DNA of 64,000 bases from the NCBI GenBank assembly GCA_021029095.1, contig JAJOHG010000115.1, forward strand, positions 1-64,000, given 5' to 3'. Source of the stretch: Phellopilus nigrolimitatus. Taxonomy: Eukaryota; Basidiomycota; Agaricomycetes; Hymenochaetales; Hymenochaetaceae. The notes under the pieces were generated by a model. That model saw only the letters and a list, made by a program, of their open reading frames with translations. It had not been told where the DNA came from and searched no databases. A program made the position numbers and the translations under genes. Below are positions 46,084 through 56,100 of this stretch, one piece after another; within the stretch, counting starts at the first letter, position 1, and each line of letters opens with the position of its first letter.

Positions 46084-47016
46084 TCACATCGTCGGTCCGC
46101 CCCGCTCCCTCATCCCCGTGCTCTCCAGGTGCTCGGGGCCCAGCTCGCCCTTCGAGAGGCCGCCGCTCTGGCGGAGGTCCCACCAGAATGAGAGGAGGTA
46201 GAAAGTGTAGAGGAACGCGATCGTCCACTCGATAATCGCGCCGGAGTCCGGGTCGGAGCTGTCGAGGAGCGCGCCGAAGGCGATGGCGAGCGCGATGAGG
46301 ATCACGGCGAAGACCGTCTTGAAGATGTACCCACCGCGCAGCGCGCGATAGCGCGAGCCGTAAGTCTTATCGAGCCAGCGAAACTGGGAAGCGGGAAGGG
46401 GAAAAAATCTCAGTATACAGGATAATTTGGTTTTTTCGATATGCAGAAGAAAGGCCGGCGTACCTCGATGATGGTGAAGATGGCGCTGAGCGCGGTGCCG
46501 ACGACGAAGATGAGAAGGAAGACGCGGTGCAGGCGTGGATGGCGCTTCGTGTCGAAGATGGAGAGGAGGATGAGCCCGACGCCGCCGATGAATGACCATA
46601 TTATCGCAAGCGTCGACATGACCTTCTCGCGCCTGCGCATATTCGGAAGGAGTCTACACCGTATTTCAGAGTCAGCTTACGATCATAATGGAATATTTCC
46701 ACAGACGAAATCGAGCTCACCTTCCGTCGTGCCTTGCCCACCGCTCGATCGAGAGGCTCAGAAAAAAGCCGACGGCCGTAATCGCGCAACCGGTGACGAA
46801 GAGCGGCTTCAGGAAGTCCGCGGCGACGTCGGAGATGTACGCGATGCTCTGGTCGTCGGCCATGGACACGTAGTGTGGCCGTCCGGAGCGGAGCCAGGTG
46901 ATGAGCAGCGCGAGCACAGTGCCGAACCACATTGTCGCGGCGGCGAGCGGGACCCAGACGTACCACCAGTGGTGCCGGTGTCGGTGGGGGGCGCGCGAGG
47001 AGGGGTTAGCGTTCAT
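46084..47016 (-). CDS. Frag1/DRAM/Sfk1-family membrane protein C2
   Basis: Three exons on the minus strand (46721-47016, 46464-46653, 46084-46383), 261 residues. It is the paralogue of C1 with the same intron sites: HHWWYVWVPLAAATMWFG, RPHYVSM, IAYISDVAADFLKPLFVTG, LSLSIERWARHDGR, LAIIWSFIGGVGLILL, FLLIFVVGTALSAIFTIIE, WTIAFLYTFYLLSFWWDL. It again gives six predicted spans and the ending GMRERGGPTM. The N-terminal tail is 13 residues shorter than in C1 and unlike it, and the C-terminal tail differs, whereas the membrane core is highly similar. Open frame and family motifs intact. Divergent from B2; both C genes point toward gene D. Confidence 0.9.
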
Positions 47017-47855
47017 GGTGGGCGGTAATGAGAGGAAGAGGGAGAGGGTGAGATTGGAATGTGGAGGCTGGCGCTGCGCATGTCGAGAGCAGGAAAGATG
47101 TAGTGGAGACGTGAGACTGAACGTCGCGTTGCAGTTCGGCCTGAGTCCTCACTGACGTCACTGCTTATAAAGATGATTTACTGTAGATCACGGCCCGAGT
47201 TCGTAATGTTATTTCAATAATTAAGCCGTTCGGTCACGTGTTGAGCCTACGGTCAGCCACCCCACCGAGTAATTCAACCTCTTCAATTTGCGTACGAGAT
47301 TACGAACGATATTCGCGCCCTGAATGGAATTGACATTCAACTTAGTACCTTTAAGTTGAAGCTCGCGAGATTAGGCAGCCTTGAAGACTCTCGGACAACC
47401 TTGCACTCCTCTTTGTGCCGGCAACGACCACTTCTCCCTTACATAAACCTGGCCCTTGAAGAATTGAACACGCTTCTTAGTCCCAATCGCACGTCTCGTC
47501 GTAAGGCCCGAGCAAAGTCTCCTGAGAGCTCGCAATCCCGGCGAGATGGCGACGGAAAGGACAACACTGCCGAAGTCATGTCTTCCCTTGAGAATGGCAA
47601 CAGGAGATATGATGCATTTCAAATGGGACGTACATAGAGTGTTCGAAGTACCATTTATTAGATTACTTAGAGACGCACTCCTCTCTACTGTTAAGAAAGG
47701 GTTCAGCTTCAGCTAGGCGTCGATATCGAGTGGATGTTGACTTTCACACGGTGATGTGGCTGCAGGGCACAATGGGCGGAGTTTGAAGTGGGAAACACAA
47801 CATAGTTCTCGTCTCAGCCACGTCGCGTTCCTCCACAACCCTCCTTCTCTCCAGC
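47017..47855. other. divergent promoter region C2/B2
   Basis: Mirror counterpart of the B1/C1 interval, partly diverged. The GGGCACAATGGGCGGAGTTT word near 47765-47785 is the mirror of the sequence upstream of B1. A plus-strand frame at 47356-47637 is unsupported. Confidence 0.5.
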
Positions 47856-49403
47856 ATGCATCCGCCTCCAGGACTGCACTTCCCGACCGCAGAGGAAGCC
47901 CCGCTCTTCCATCCGCGCCCGATGCGTCTTGGGGCACATATACAGGCGAAGGAGAAGTTTGAAAAGGTGAGTTCTGAGTTGGTTGCATGGATGAGGGATG
48001 CTTGGGATGCTTACATTTAGCGGTTCGAACAGCTCGCGCGCGATTATGCGAACGTAGAGGACATGTTCGCCGAGCTCAAGAGACAGGAGGAGGCTCTCAG
48101 CTCGCGCGCGAATTCAGCCATACCACTAGCAAGCGAGCCGGAGTCGAACATGCAGTCGACGATGCTTGTGGCTATGGGAGGGATATCTGTTCGTCCTCTT
48201 CCACCGATCCCAACAAGCTTGGCCATAGCGATCCAGGCGCATCAGCACACGGTGGCTCTGCAGCCGAATCAACATGTGGCGGGATCTGCGATTCTGTATG
48301 ATCCCGCGCACGAGAAGCAACGGAAGCAGCTGAGACTTCTCGACCAACTCGTCCACCAAATCGAAGCAGCCGACGGAGCGGTCCCGTCGAGCGCAAAACC
48401 AAGCGCCTCTTCCCCATCGCCCGAGCCAGGCGTCGAGCTTGTGACGGTCCGGGGGAGGGAGCGCCGTCCGGGGCTGATGTACTACGACGAATCTCCGGAG
48501 CACATCGTCGGACCCTCACCAGAATACTTTGCGCGCATCGAGAGACTGCGTGCGTTGCTTAGCCTGGAGGCGGAGTCGAAAGGGAAGGCGAGCACCGGGG
48601 AGAAAGATACTGCAGTCCTGCCCGAGTCGCCGCTCCTCGAGGTCCAGAGGAGCTCGTCCACAGCGGACGCGGCCGCGCCGGGCTCACAACCAGGCGCCTC
48701 TTTGCTGGACAGCACAGAAGCCGGACAGACGGAGACCGTGGGAGGAGGGCGCCGCCCGAGGCTGTTGCACTTCGGCAAACCACCAAAAATGCCGATTGAG
48801 CCCTCGCGTCGGCTTCTGAAAGACGTCGCAATTCTGCGCGCCGCGTGTCATCGCGCAAAGGAGGAGAAGGAGAACGTCAGCGTCGGAAGACGGGATGCTG
48901 CAGTCAAGCCCGAGTCGGCTCTTCTCGACTCCTGCAACAGCTCGTGCGCAATCCTCGAGCTTGCGCCGGTCCCGCCTTCCTCGAAACGCGGAAAGGCACC
49001 GTCAAAATTGCCGCTCCTCAAAGCCAACAAAAGCGCGTGCGCACTGGCAGCACGCAAGCCTGCGCCGGTGCAGTCGGCCTCGAAAGGGGTTAAAGCGTGG
49101 ATGAGAAAAAAGCTCGCAGGCTCAGGCCCGACCCGGACTGTCCTCGCTCAAACGCAGACCAAAGCACGAACAGCGAAGTGCACGGAGGAGGAAACGTCCA
49201 ACCAGTCCTACAGAATACCCCATTTCCAAACTGCTCCTCACCCGTCAGAGCTGCCGCGGCAGAACTTCTCGTTGGCCGTCGTGTCGAGCTCGTCGGCGCG
49301 TCATGGAAAGGGAGGCGGGGTCGTGGTGTCGGAAGTCGGGGTAGATGTATCCTGGGTGCAGGAGTGGGGTTTGAATCAAAAGCAAAGTCGCTTCGCTCAT
49401 TGA
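47856..49403 (+). CDS. protein B2, uncharacterised, paralogue of B1
   Basis: Two exons (47856-47966 and 48021-49403) around a 54-nt intron give 497 residues. It starts MHPPPGLHFPTAEEAPLFH and then follows B1 throughout: RFEQLARDYANVEDMFAEL, EKQRKQLRLLDQLVHQIEA, RERRPGLMYYDESPEHIVG, the helical PSRRLLKDVAILRAACHRA and the tandem VGRRDAAVKPESALLD-type repeat. It has a small insertion (SPEPGVELV) relative to B1, a whole number of codons. The intron is identical base for base to that of B1. Charged, with predicted coiled-coil segments and many SP sites, it lacks a signal peptide or membrane span, so a cytoplasmic or nuclear scaffold is possible but unproven. Confidence 0.85.
47901..48219. repeat. 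gene-conversion tract, B2 copy
   Basis: Partner of 40119-40437 with one mismatch in 319 bp. At the right edge AACAAGCT is followed by TGGCC here and CGTCC in the B1 sense; at the left edge GAAGCC here faces GACT in B1. Confidence 0.85.
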
Positions 49404-50733
49404 TCGCGAAGGTATATTTTCCTTCTTCTGGAGGCCAATAAGTGTTTTGCTGAGTATATCTGCTTTGCATCAGCGAGCGTCGCGGTCTCTCGTCCAGACG
49501 TCTCGGAAACGTGTACGTACGAAGCGTTGATCTGGGCTTTCTGGAGGAAGAAAAAAACGTCGAGGAGAAACGACGGAATGTAGTATCTGTACGATTATTT
49601 GCCTGTGTAAGTTAGGGGGAGCGATATTTGGCGCTTTGTATCGGAAATGGAAGTGATCTTTTCGCGTTCATCTGAGGACCCGGGAAGACGAAGCTCGAGC
49701 TGAAGTGAAGTCAGAGAGCGAAGGATAGGGTAGCGATTTCAGCTCCAGCCCTGTTCTCAGCGGCCTGCTCATGAAAGTTGCTTTTGTCGTAAGACTTTTG
49801 TACGGTTGTAACACAAAGCCTTTGTATATTTTTCTTACTTCGCCCCAATTAGGCAACGAAGTAAACTTCGCTAGTTGCACACTTTGTACACATCAACAAC
49901 AGCTTTTGTACCTTTGTACACGTTACATTTCTTGCACAACCCACAACCATCGACGTGCCGTTAGATGTCTTCATTCCTATTGCGTCCCCTGCGTGCGAGG
50001 CTATAGCACGTTATCTGGACTCTGGACTACCGTTTTCGCGATCTGTCGGTACGTCGGCTCAGTTCTTCATGAGACGTTCAACGCCGACGACGTATAGCTC
50101 AGCGTGCAGGAGCCTTCGGTCGGCTCGTTTCGATTTCTCCTGCTTGCATCTACAAAGCAGGCCTATGTTTCTCTGTAGTGGACAAGATAAATCTCGCGGT
50201 CAATGTGGATGCGTGATTTCGCGTCAGCTCTGCAGAAATGTAACAGGCAATATGGTGGTGAGTTATCTAGCATATCGGCCATCTTCTGCAGCTCAATAAC
50301 GACATTGTCCGTCACTTAGATCGGACGGTCGTTATCTTCCTGGGACCGCTGCTTGAAAATTTGACCGTCAGCGACTGGTTTCAAGCTGTACGCTCCGCCA
50401 TCTAGACATGATGGACAGACTGCGATGGCGCTCTTACTTACAGTCTCTCGACGGGTTCAACACAGTTTGCTGAGTGCAATCGGGAATGATGGTGGAATGT
50501 GTGCTAGCCCACGACGCTTACGATTTCATACGAGACTGCTTGCCGTAATCCTCGTAAGTCTTGCTGCAATTGATATTTCGTTCGAGACTGAGCACCAATG
50601 TCTCTCGTCATCGACAGATATAAAAGATTCACCGCGCTATCCGTCCCATTCAGTGGTCTTCTTTCCTCCCCCACCATCTCCCCTCCCCTCCTCGCTTCCC
50701 TTCCCTTCCCTCTCCCCTCCCGCCGGTCCTCCA
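49404..50733. other. B2-A2 spacer
   Basis: No gene. The first ~430 bp mirror the A1-B1 spacer, including GTAGCGATTTCAGCTCCAG near 49732 and TTTGTACGGTTGTAACACAAAG near 49797. TTTGTACAC occurs at 49883-49891 and 49913-49921. The last part is a C/T-rich leader of gene A2. Confidence 0.5.
50617..50624 (+). promoter_or_regulatory. TATA box of gene A2
   Basis: GATATAAA in the context CGACAGATATAAAAG, about 115 bp before the ATG. Context conserved with gene A1. Confidence 0.65.
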
Positions 50734-53131
50734 ATGGCCGCCGCTCATTCATTTTTCTCAACGTTCGTTCAACGCAGCGCGGAAGCGTATAATTCGATTA
50801 TCCCGCAACGTCAGAAAGCACCAGTGACGCCCAAGGGACTCAAATCTCTTCGTCTCTGCGAAGCTCTGGCGTCAAGGCCTCTCGAACTCCCTCGCGAGAC
50901 AATTCGCAAGAACTCCTCGCCAGCCGTTATCTTCGGGCCTAGTTCTCCGTACGCTTCCAGCTTCCCGAGCACCTCGACCTCGCCTAACCTCCCGACGACA
51001 ATCTCGGTCTTCTCCTCTGCTGGCTCTTCGCAGTTCTCCCTTCCGCTTCCTCCTTCTCCTATTGAACCTGGTCTCTCTGAGCAGCAACAGTTCTGCGCGT
51101 TTGACGAGGAGGAAGACGCGAACGCGTCTTGGGACTTCAAGTGTGCCGCTGGATATGGGAAAGCGAACGGGATGTTGAACGACGAGGACGATCAAATGCC
51201 CGAGGTCGCGCAAGACACCCTCACGGGACTTCGCGATAGTCTCTTGGTCGTCAGCGGGGCCTTTTCGGACGTTTCCGACCCACTCGAACCGGATAGTGGT
51301 GAGGCTGACATCATGGACTCAGTTTCAGTGGAGGAGGCTGGCACCTTCAGGTGTACATCCGGTGCATTGCCGGTCGCGCTTAGCAAGGTCGAGAGCGAGC
51401 ACAAGGTCTTGGAAGCGTGGTGGAATGACGCCTACCTTACGGGGGCCCAGTATCATCCTATGAGCGCGGAGATCTTCGACAACGAGCTGAATATCACAGG
51501 CCCTTTGGCGCGCGAGATAACCGAGGCAGTCTCTGTCTCACGGCCTGCTCATGTTGCTTTAGCCCCAAAGTCACGCAGAAGTTCTCGTAGGACGTCTCAA
51601 GAGCATATGCTCTCTGTCGGGCTAAAGAAGAACTCCAAGCGCGATCTGGCGGGCCACCGCGCTGGCCGCATCTTTACTGGGGTTATCAGCCGAGAGAGCG
51701 ATGTAAGCTTCTTGTCTGACTCCAAATCTCTCGCAATGATTGACTTTTCGTTCAGGATGAGTTGCGCGAACACAACACTGACCTTTTCAACCCCGATGAC
51801 GCCATCGGCTCTACATCGTCTTCGACGACCCCGTCGCTCATTGAAGACACGTGCTCGTCTGTTTGCTCAGAAGCTCCGATTATCAAGTCCAGCATCTCTG
51901 AATCTTCGATAGCTGCGAACCTAGGTGCCCTTGTCCTTCTCGACGAATACAGCGACGGAGACGTCAGTAACGCATTTGACATTGCTCGAGCGCTGCGAGA
52001 AGACGGCGATATTTTAGAGAATATCCCTTGGTACGTTGTCCGTCTAATGGTCCCTCCTCTTTCCTGACGTGTTCTGTAAGCTCCGATGAAAGGAGTTTTA
52101 TCTCAATCAGATCTGACATTGCGGTCTCCGGCCATGAGACCGAGGACACGCTCGACTACATCGAAGTCGAGGCGGAACTGTATGCCTTGATGCAGTTCGT
52201 AGCTTGTCTTTATAGTACTACTCCCGTCGCACCCAGCGGACTCTGTTCCATGCACTCCAACGGGGACAAGACTTCAATTAACCACGCATTGCCCTCCGAA
52301 AGTGGTCTAGTTGCCTTTTCGCTTTCTACGCCTCTGATGCTGGACAAATGCGTGTCAGATTCAGGCCTTGCTTCAGAACTTGCAGACATGAAGACTCCAC
52401 GCAGCATCTCCCACCGCAGGACGACATCGGCTCCGACTTCTCTGGCACCGCTTTCTTTCAAGAAAAAGCTTGTTCGCAATATTCCTGCACACAGATCAAT
52501 GCCAGCGCCGATGTCCATTTTGAAAAAGAAAATGCTTTCGGCAGCTTCTTTGGCGCTCCCTATCAAGAAGGTAGCCGTATCGACTACACAGTCGACTATC
52601 ATCCCTCCCCGCACTCGAGAGCGCTCGCGGAAATCATCTGCCAGTGCGTCAGTGAACAAGCCTAAGTACGATTCTTCACGCTCGAACATTCGCCTGGTCA
52701 CCTCCCCGATACGTGTCTCTCGGGCGACCTCAACACCTAAGCGTGCTACCTTGCGCCGTCCTTCAAGTCTTGCTACCCGTCCTTATGGGCGTTCAGATTC
52801 TACCCTGTACGCGCCGAGGGTCTCTTCTCCTCTTGCCTCCTCATGCGTTCTGGAGTCTCCGAGGAAGCCGCTAGTCGCTATCAATTTGGCGTCAATGACG
52901 AACGTGTCTGCGACGCCATCCGTTTCTCTTCCTGGTCAAGTCGCCAATGATACACTAAGGCACGCCCGGGCTTCCTCGCGGTTGGAGCAGGAGAATGCGC
53001 CATCAACTCTGCGATCTTCGAGATGGGCGTCTGTCAACGTTTCGAAGTCCGCTTCTACCGTCAATTCGTCCACGATCACGCTCGCTTCCTCTGCCAAGGT
53101 CGGCTATTCTCGGGATTCTATAACTCTTTAG
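50734..53131 (+). CDS. protein A2, disordered Ser/Pro-rich, paralogue of A1
   Basis: Three exons (50734-51702, 51756-52030, 52081-53131) give 764 residues. The start MAAAHSFFSTFVQRSAEAYN and KGLKSLRLCEALAS match A1. Further shared blocks are HKVLEAWWNDAYL, RRTSQEHML, LYALMQFVACLYSTT, SLAPLSFKKKLVRNIPAHRS, NLASMTNVSATPS and RLEQENAPSTLRSS. A segment unique to A2 covers the end of exon 1, all of exon 2 (TPSLIEDTCSSVCSEAPIIK, ANLGALVLLDEYSDGDV) and the start of exon 3. Another block, KCVSDSGLASELADMKTPRS, is also missing from A1. Both introns are GT-AG and frame-preserving. Codons upstream of 50734 are open but lie in the leader after the TATA box. No domain recognised; high Ser/Thr content with many SP sites. 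A2 looks like the fuller, probably ancestral form. Confidence 0.78.
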
Positions 53132-56100
53132 GCAATATTAGATTTGCCTCGCTCGATGTGAAGACAGCATGCCATTTCAACATCTATATTCATTTTCTAT
53201 CGTATTCTTCTTTCTTTCGGTAGGTCTCGGTTTCTGGATAATCACCTATAATCCTTGCTCTCTGGATCTTCGCGTCTTCTCTCTTGATTTCAAATTTTTG
53301 ACTTCCTGGTCTGCCAGTCCTATATCTCGTTCCTGGGTTTTGCTTTTTGCTTTCGCGCTCTGCTGTGTCGCTGTTACTCTACGCTTTGTCTGTCTCTGCT
53401 GTTCTGCTTCCTGGTCCTGTTTTGTGCAATGCGCATCTCGTCTGTCTGCAGCTCCCTTAATTTGTTAAACGAATGTTTATTCTTATTCGTAATGCATGCA
53501 GTTTGTTCTCTTATTTTGGATGCGAAGGGCAAATGAGCTGAATCGACCTGATGGACTCATGATCAATAACCGGAAAGGATTAGGTTCAGACTGATGAATC
53601 CGACTTGGGGCGTTGCCAACGCCTGGTTGTATTGAAGTCTTTGCTATGAAAGACGACATCAATGCCTTACGTTTCTTTCCTGGGATGCTCTAGCGGTAGC
53701 CCTAAGCATATACTTCAAGCCACAGTCCAAGTCTTTATGCTCTTTGGAGGGCCACAAAGACTATGCCGGAGTTGCTGGTGTGTCAGTCGCTGTCCAGATG
53801 TAACAGCTAAAAAGAATGCGCACAAGCGCAGGTATCAGTGCCGCCGAATTTGCATCCATATCAGGTAGCACTCGTCAAAGATGCCATCGTAGCGAGTCCT
53901 CACATAATAAAGAAGAATAGTACACTTTTGATCGGAGACATGTAGAAAAAAATTATTACGGTCCCAAGCTGAAATCTAAGTCAGCTCCATTCCTGAAAAA
54001 AAAAGAACCATCAGAATGCAATAAGGGAAGTTTCTAGACGGTTGGTGTTTATCTAATCCATGGTTCAACCTGGGATGGGGATGATTCATCTAATACTGAC
54101 GCCTTCAGCAAACCGAGGCAACACAATTGTGTTTATGGTCCGCAAGCCCAGTACGGGAGTAATACTATCTGTTTTGCTTTATGATGCATAACCATCATCG
54201 CCTTTAAGAGTTGACGACCCAGCGAAGCATGCTCGTGAGTCGTCAGTGACATCTATAGTTTGCGAATACATGTACATGTACTAATGCGTCGCGTTACGTA
54301 ATCAATATTACGTGTGACGAAGATTTTTAGACTCCGCGACCTTATTGCTCTGCTGGTCGTGCCACTCAACAAGTCTCTCAACTTGTAGTTGATCTCTTCT
54401 TCAGACCATCTTCAACATTCGTGATCGATGCTAGGAGGCCGTTTTCTCCTTGGAAACATACGGTTTGAACCTGTAGCCGAACTCGCGCGATGAAACAGAG
54501 TGGGAGTTTTCGGCACGTCGCCGTATTCACCTTCGGTCCTTCGGAATCGAATGAACCGAGAGTAAAGCCGTAACTGTTTCAAATTCTCCGGTATACTCAT
54601 CTGTCAGCTGCTAAAGGGCACTCGAATGCGGTCTGGTTTGTGATCTTTCATTAAAAACGGAACGTTGCACGCGCGAGGGTCATCGATTATCCACAAATGA
54701 ATGCGATACTGCTACTTCATTCTGCGAGTCAACACAGGACTTCTCATACTTCTGTGAAACCGGTACTTACACTTCGTCATCTTGCAGCCCGCACGTGCAT
54801 TTCAACGTTCAACGTGAAACTTCCTTCTGTGTTCCTGCCTTGCTGTTTGCATGGATAGTGTCTGTCTAGTTCCATATCGTGAATTGGTCCTTAAGCACGC
54901 CCATAAAGATAATCTGTCAAATTCTGCCGATGAATTACTCATTCACAGCAAGAAGGAAAAGTCGCTCGGCTTGCACGTTGCGAATGTGCACCATGTGACT
55001 TCCCACGCCGGGCCCCGTCTTCTCACCTTGTCAACAGCTTTGCGTGCGCATTGCGATAGCACATCACCATATCCAGACTTCGCGCTGCCGTGTTAAGTCC
55101 AACAAATGAACGATTCCGATTTTGAACACGGTCGTCAGAAGCTTCGTACTATGTAGCGGGTCATTTTCCCGGAGAAGCCGAACCTTTAGTTTCGGCACAT
55201 CTCATCTTTAATCATGCCGGAGACGGGAGATGGTAAATGGAGGATCGAACGGAATGACGCACCGGACTCTCTGAGATTCATCCCCGATATCTCAGCCATC
55301 CTATCAGAATACTTTACGGCACACAAGTTCACGGCCTGGTATGTATTCTCACCTATTAAAGGCAAAGAAGAAGTAACCAATAATCGGTATACCGGATCGA
55401 GTTCCGACTCTAAAGTGTCTCTGCAAAAATGCAAGACAAACTTACTCTCGGAGGCCATTCACTGTCTAAAGATACGTTGTATTGTGTTTTGGTCTACCTT
55501 CACGTCGTCTTTTGTCCGTGAAAATCGGTTTGCTAATTTTAAAGGGAATTGGAAGACTTGATCGCCTTGTCTACGACCGACTGGTTGCTTCGGAAATAAT
55601 TTCGTTCCAGCATTTAGTGCTATAATCTGTACGTACCTCTTTCTTCCTTTCTAGAGAGTTAACTTCAGGCAGGGACTCTTCTAGTACGCAGCGGCACGAG
55701 CGTGACACATGGATCTGTATACTACGGATGGTCGGTACTGAATCCGCGAATATACAACATTGCTGTCGAACATGACGTCTGTACGAGCGATCCTTGGCGT
55801 CTATGCATAGCTTAGTCTGGGCCTGATGACGCGATTTCCCGCAGGAACATGCCTGCAACAAATCGCCGCAGGCTCCTACGAAACCATGGGAATTTACATG
55901 GTACGTGCGTCATCATCACTATGCTATCGCCCTTAAAATAAACTTATAATCGGAAACAAGAGATGCCGTAGGTACAGCCACTCTATAATCGCTCGCGTGG
56001 ACCGAAGCATTCGAAATCTATGGATATCTAGAATACAAACCCTGCATGGGAAGCCTGAGGAAACGCGAAACAGCGCCAATTCAGCCTCGGCCAATCATTA

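Larger units (their letters stand above)
46084..53131. repeat. right arm of a ~17-kb inverted segmental duplication (genes C2-B2-A2)
   Basis: Mirror partner of 35942-42463. Orders, strands and intron positions of C and B match exactly. Gene A2 is longer than A1, so this arm is about 0.5 kb longer. Confidence 0.9.

Noticed and set aside
48126..48858. Open frames antisense to B2 (and 39498-40351 opposite B1)
   Set aside because: They are conserved only because the sense frame is conserved. Frame-preserving indels and the intron fit the sense genes, and no promoter or family supports the antisense frames.
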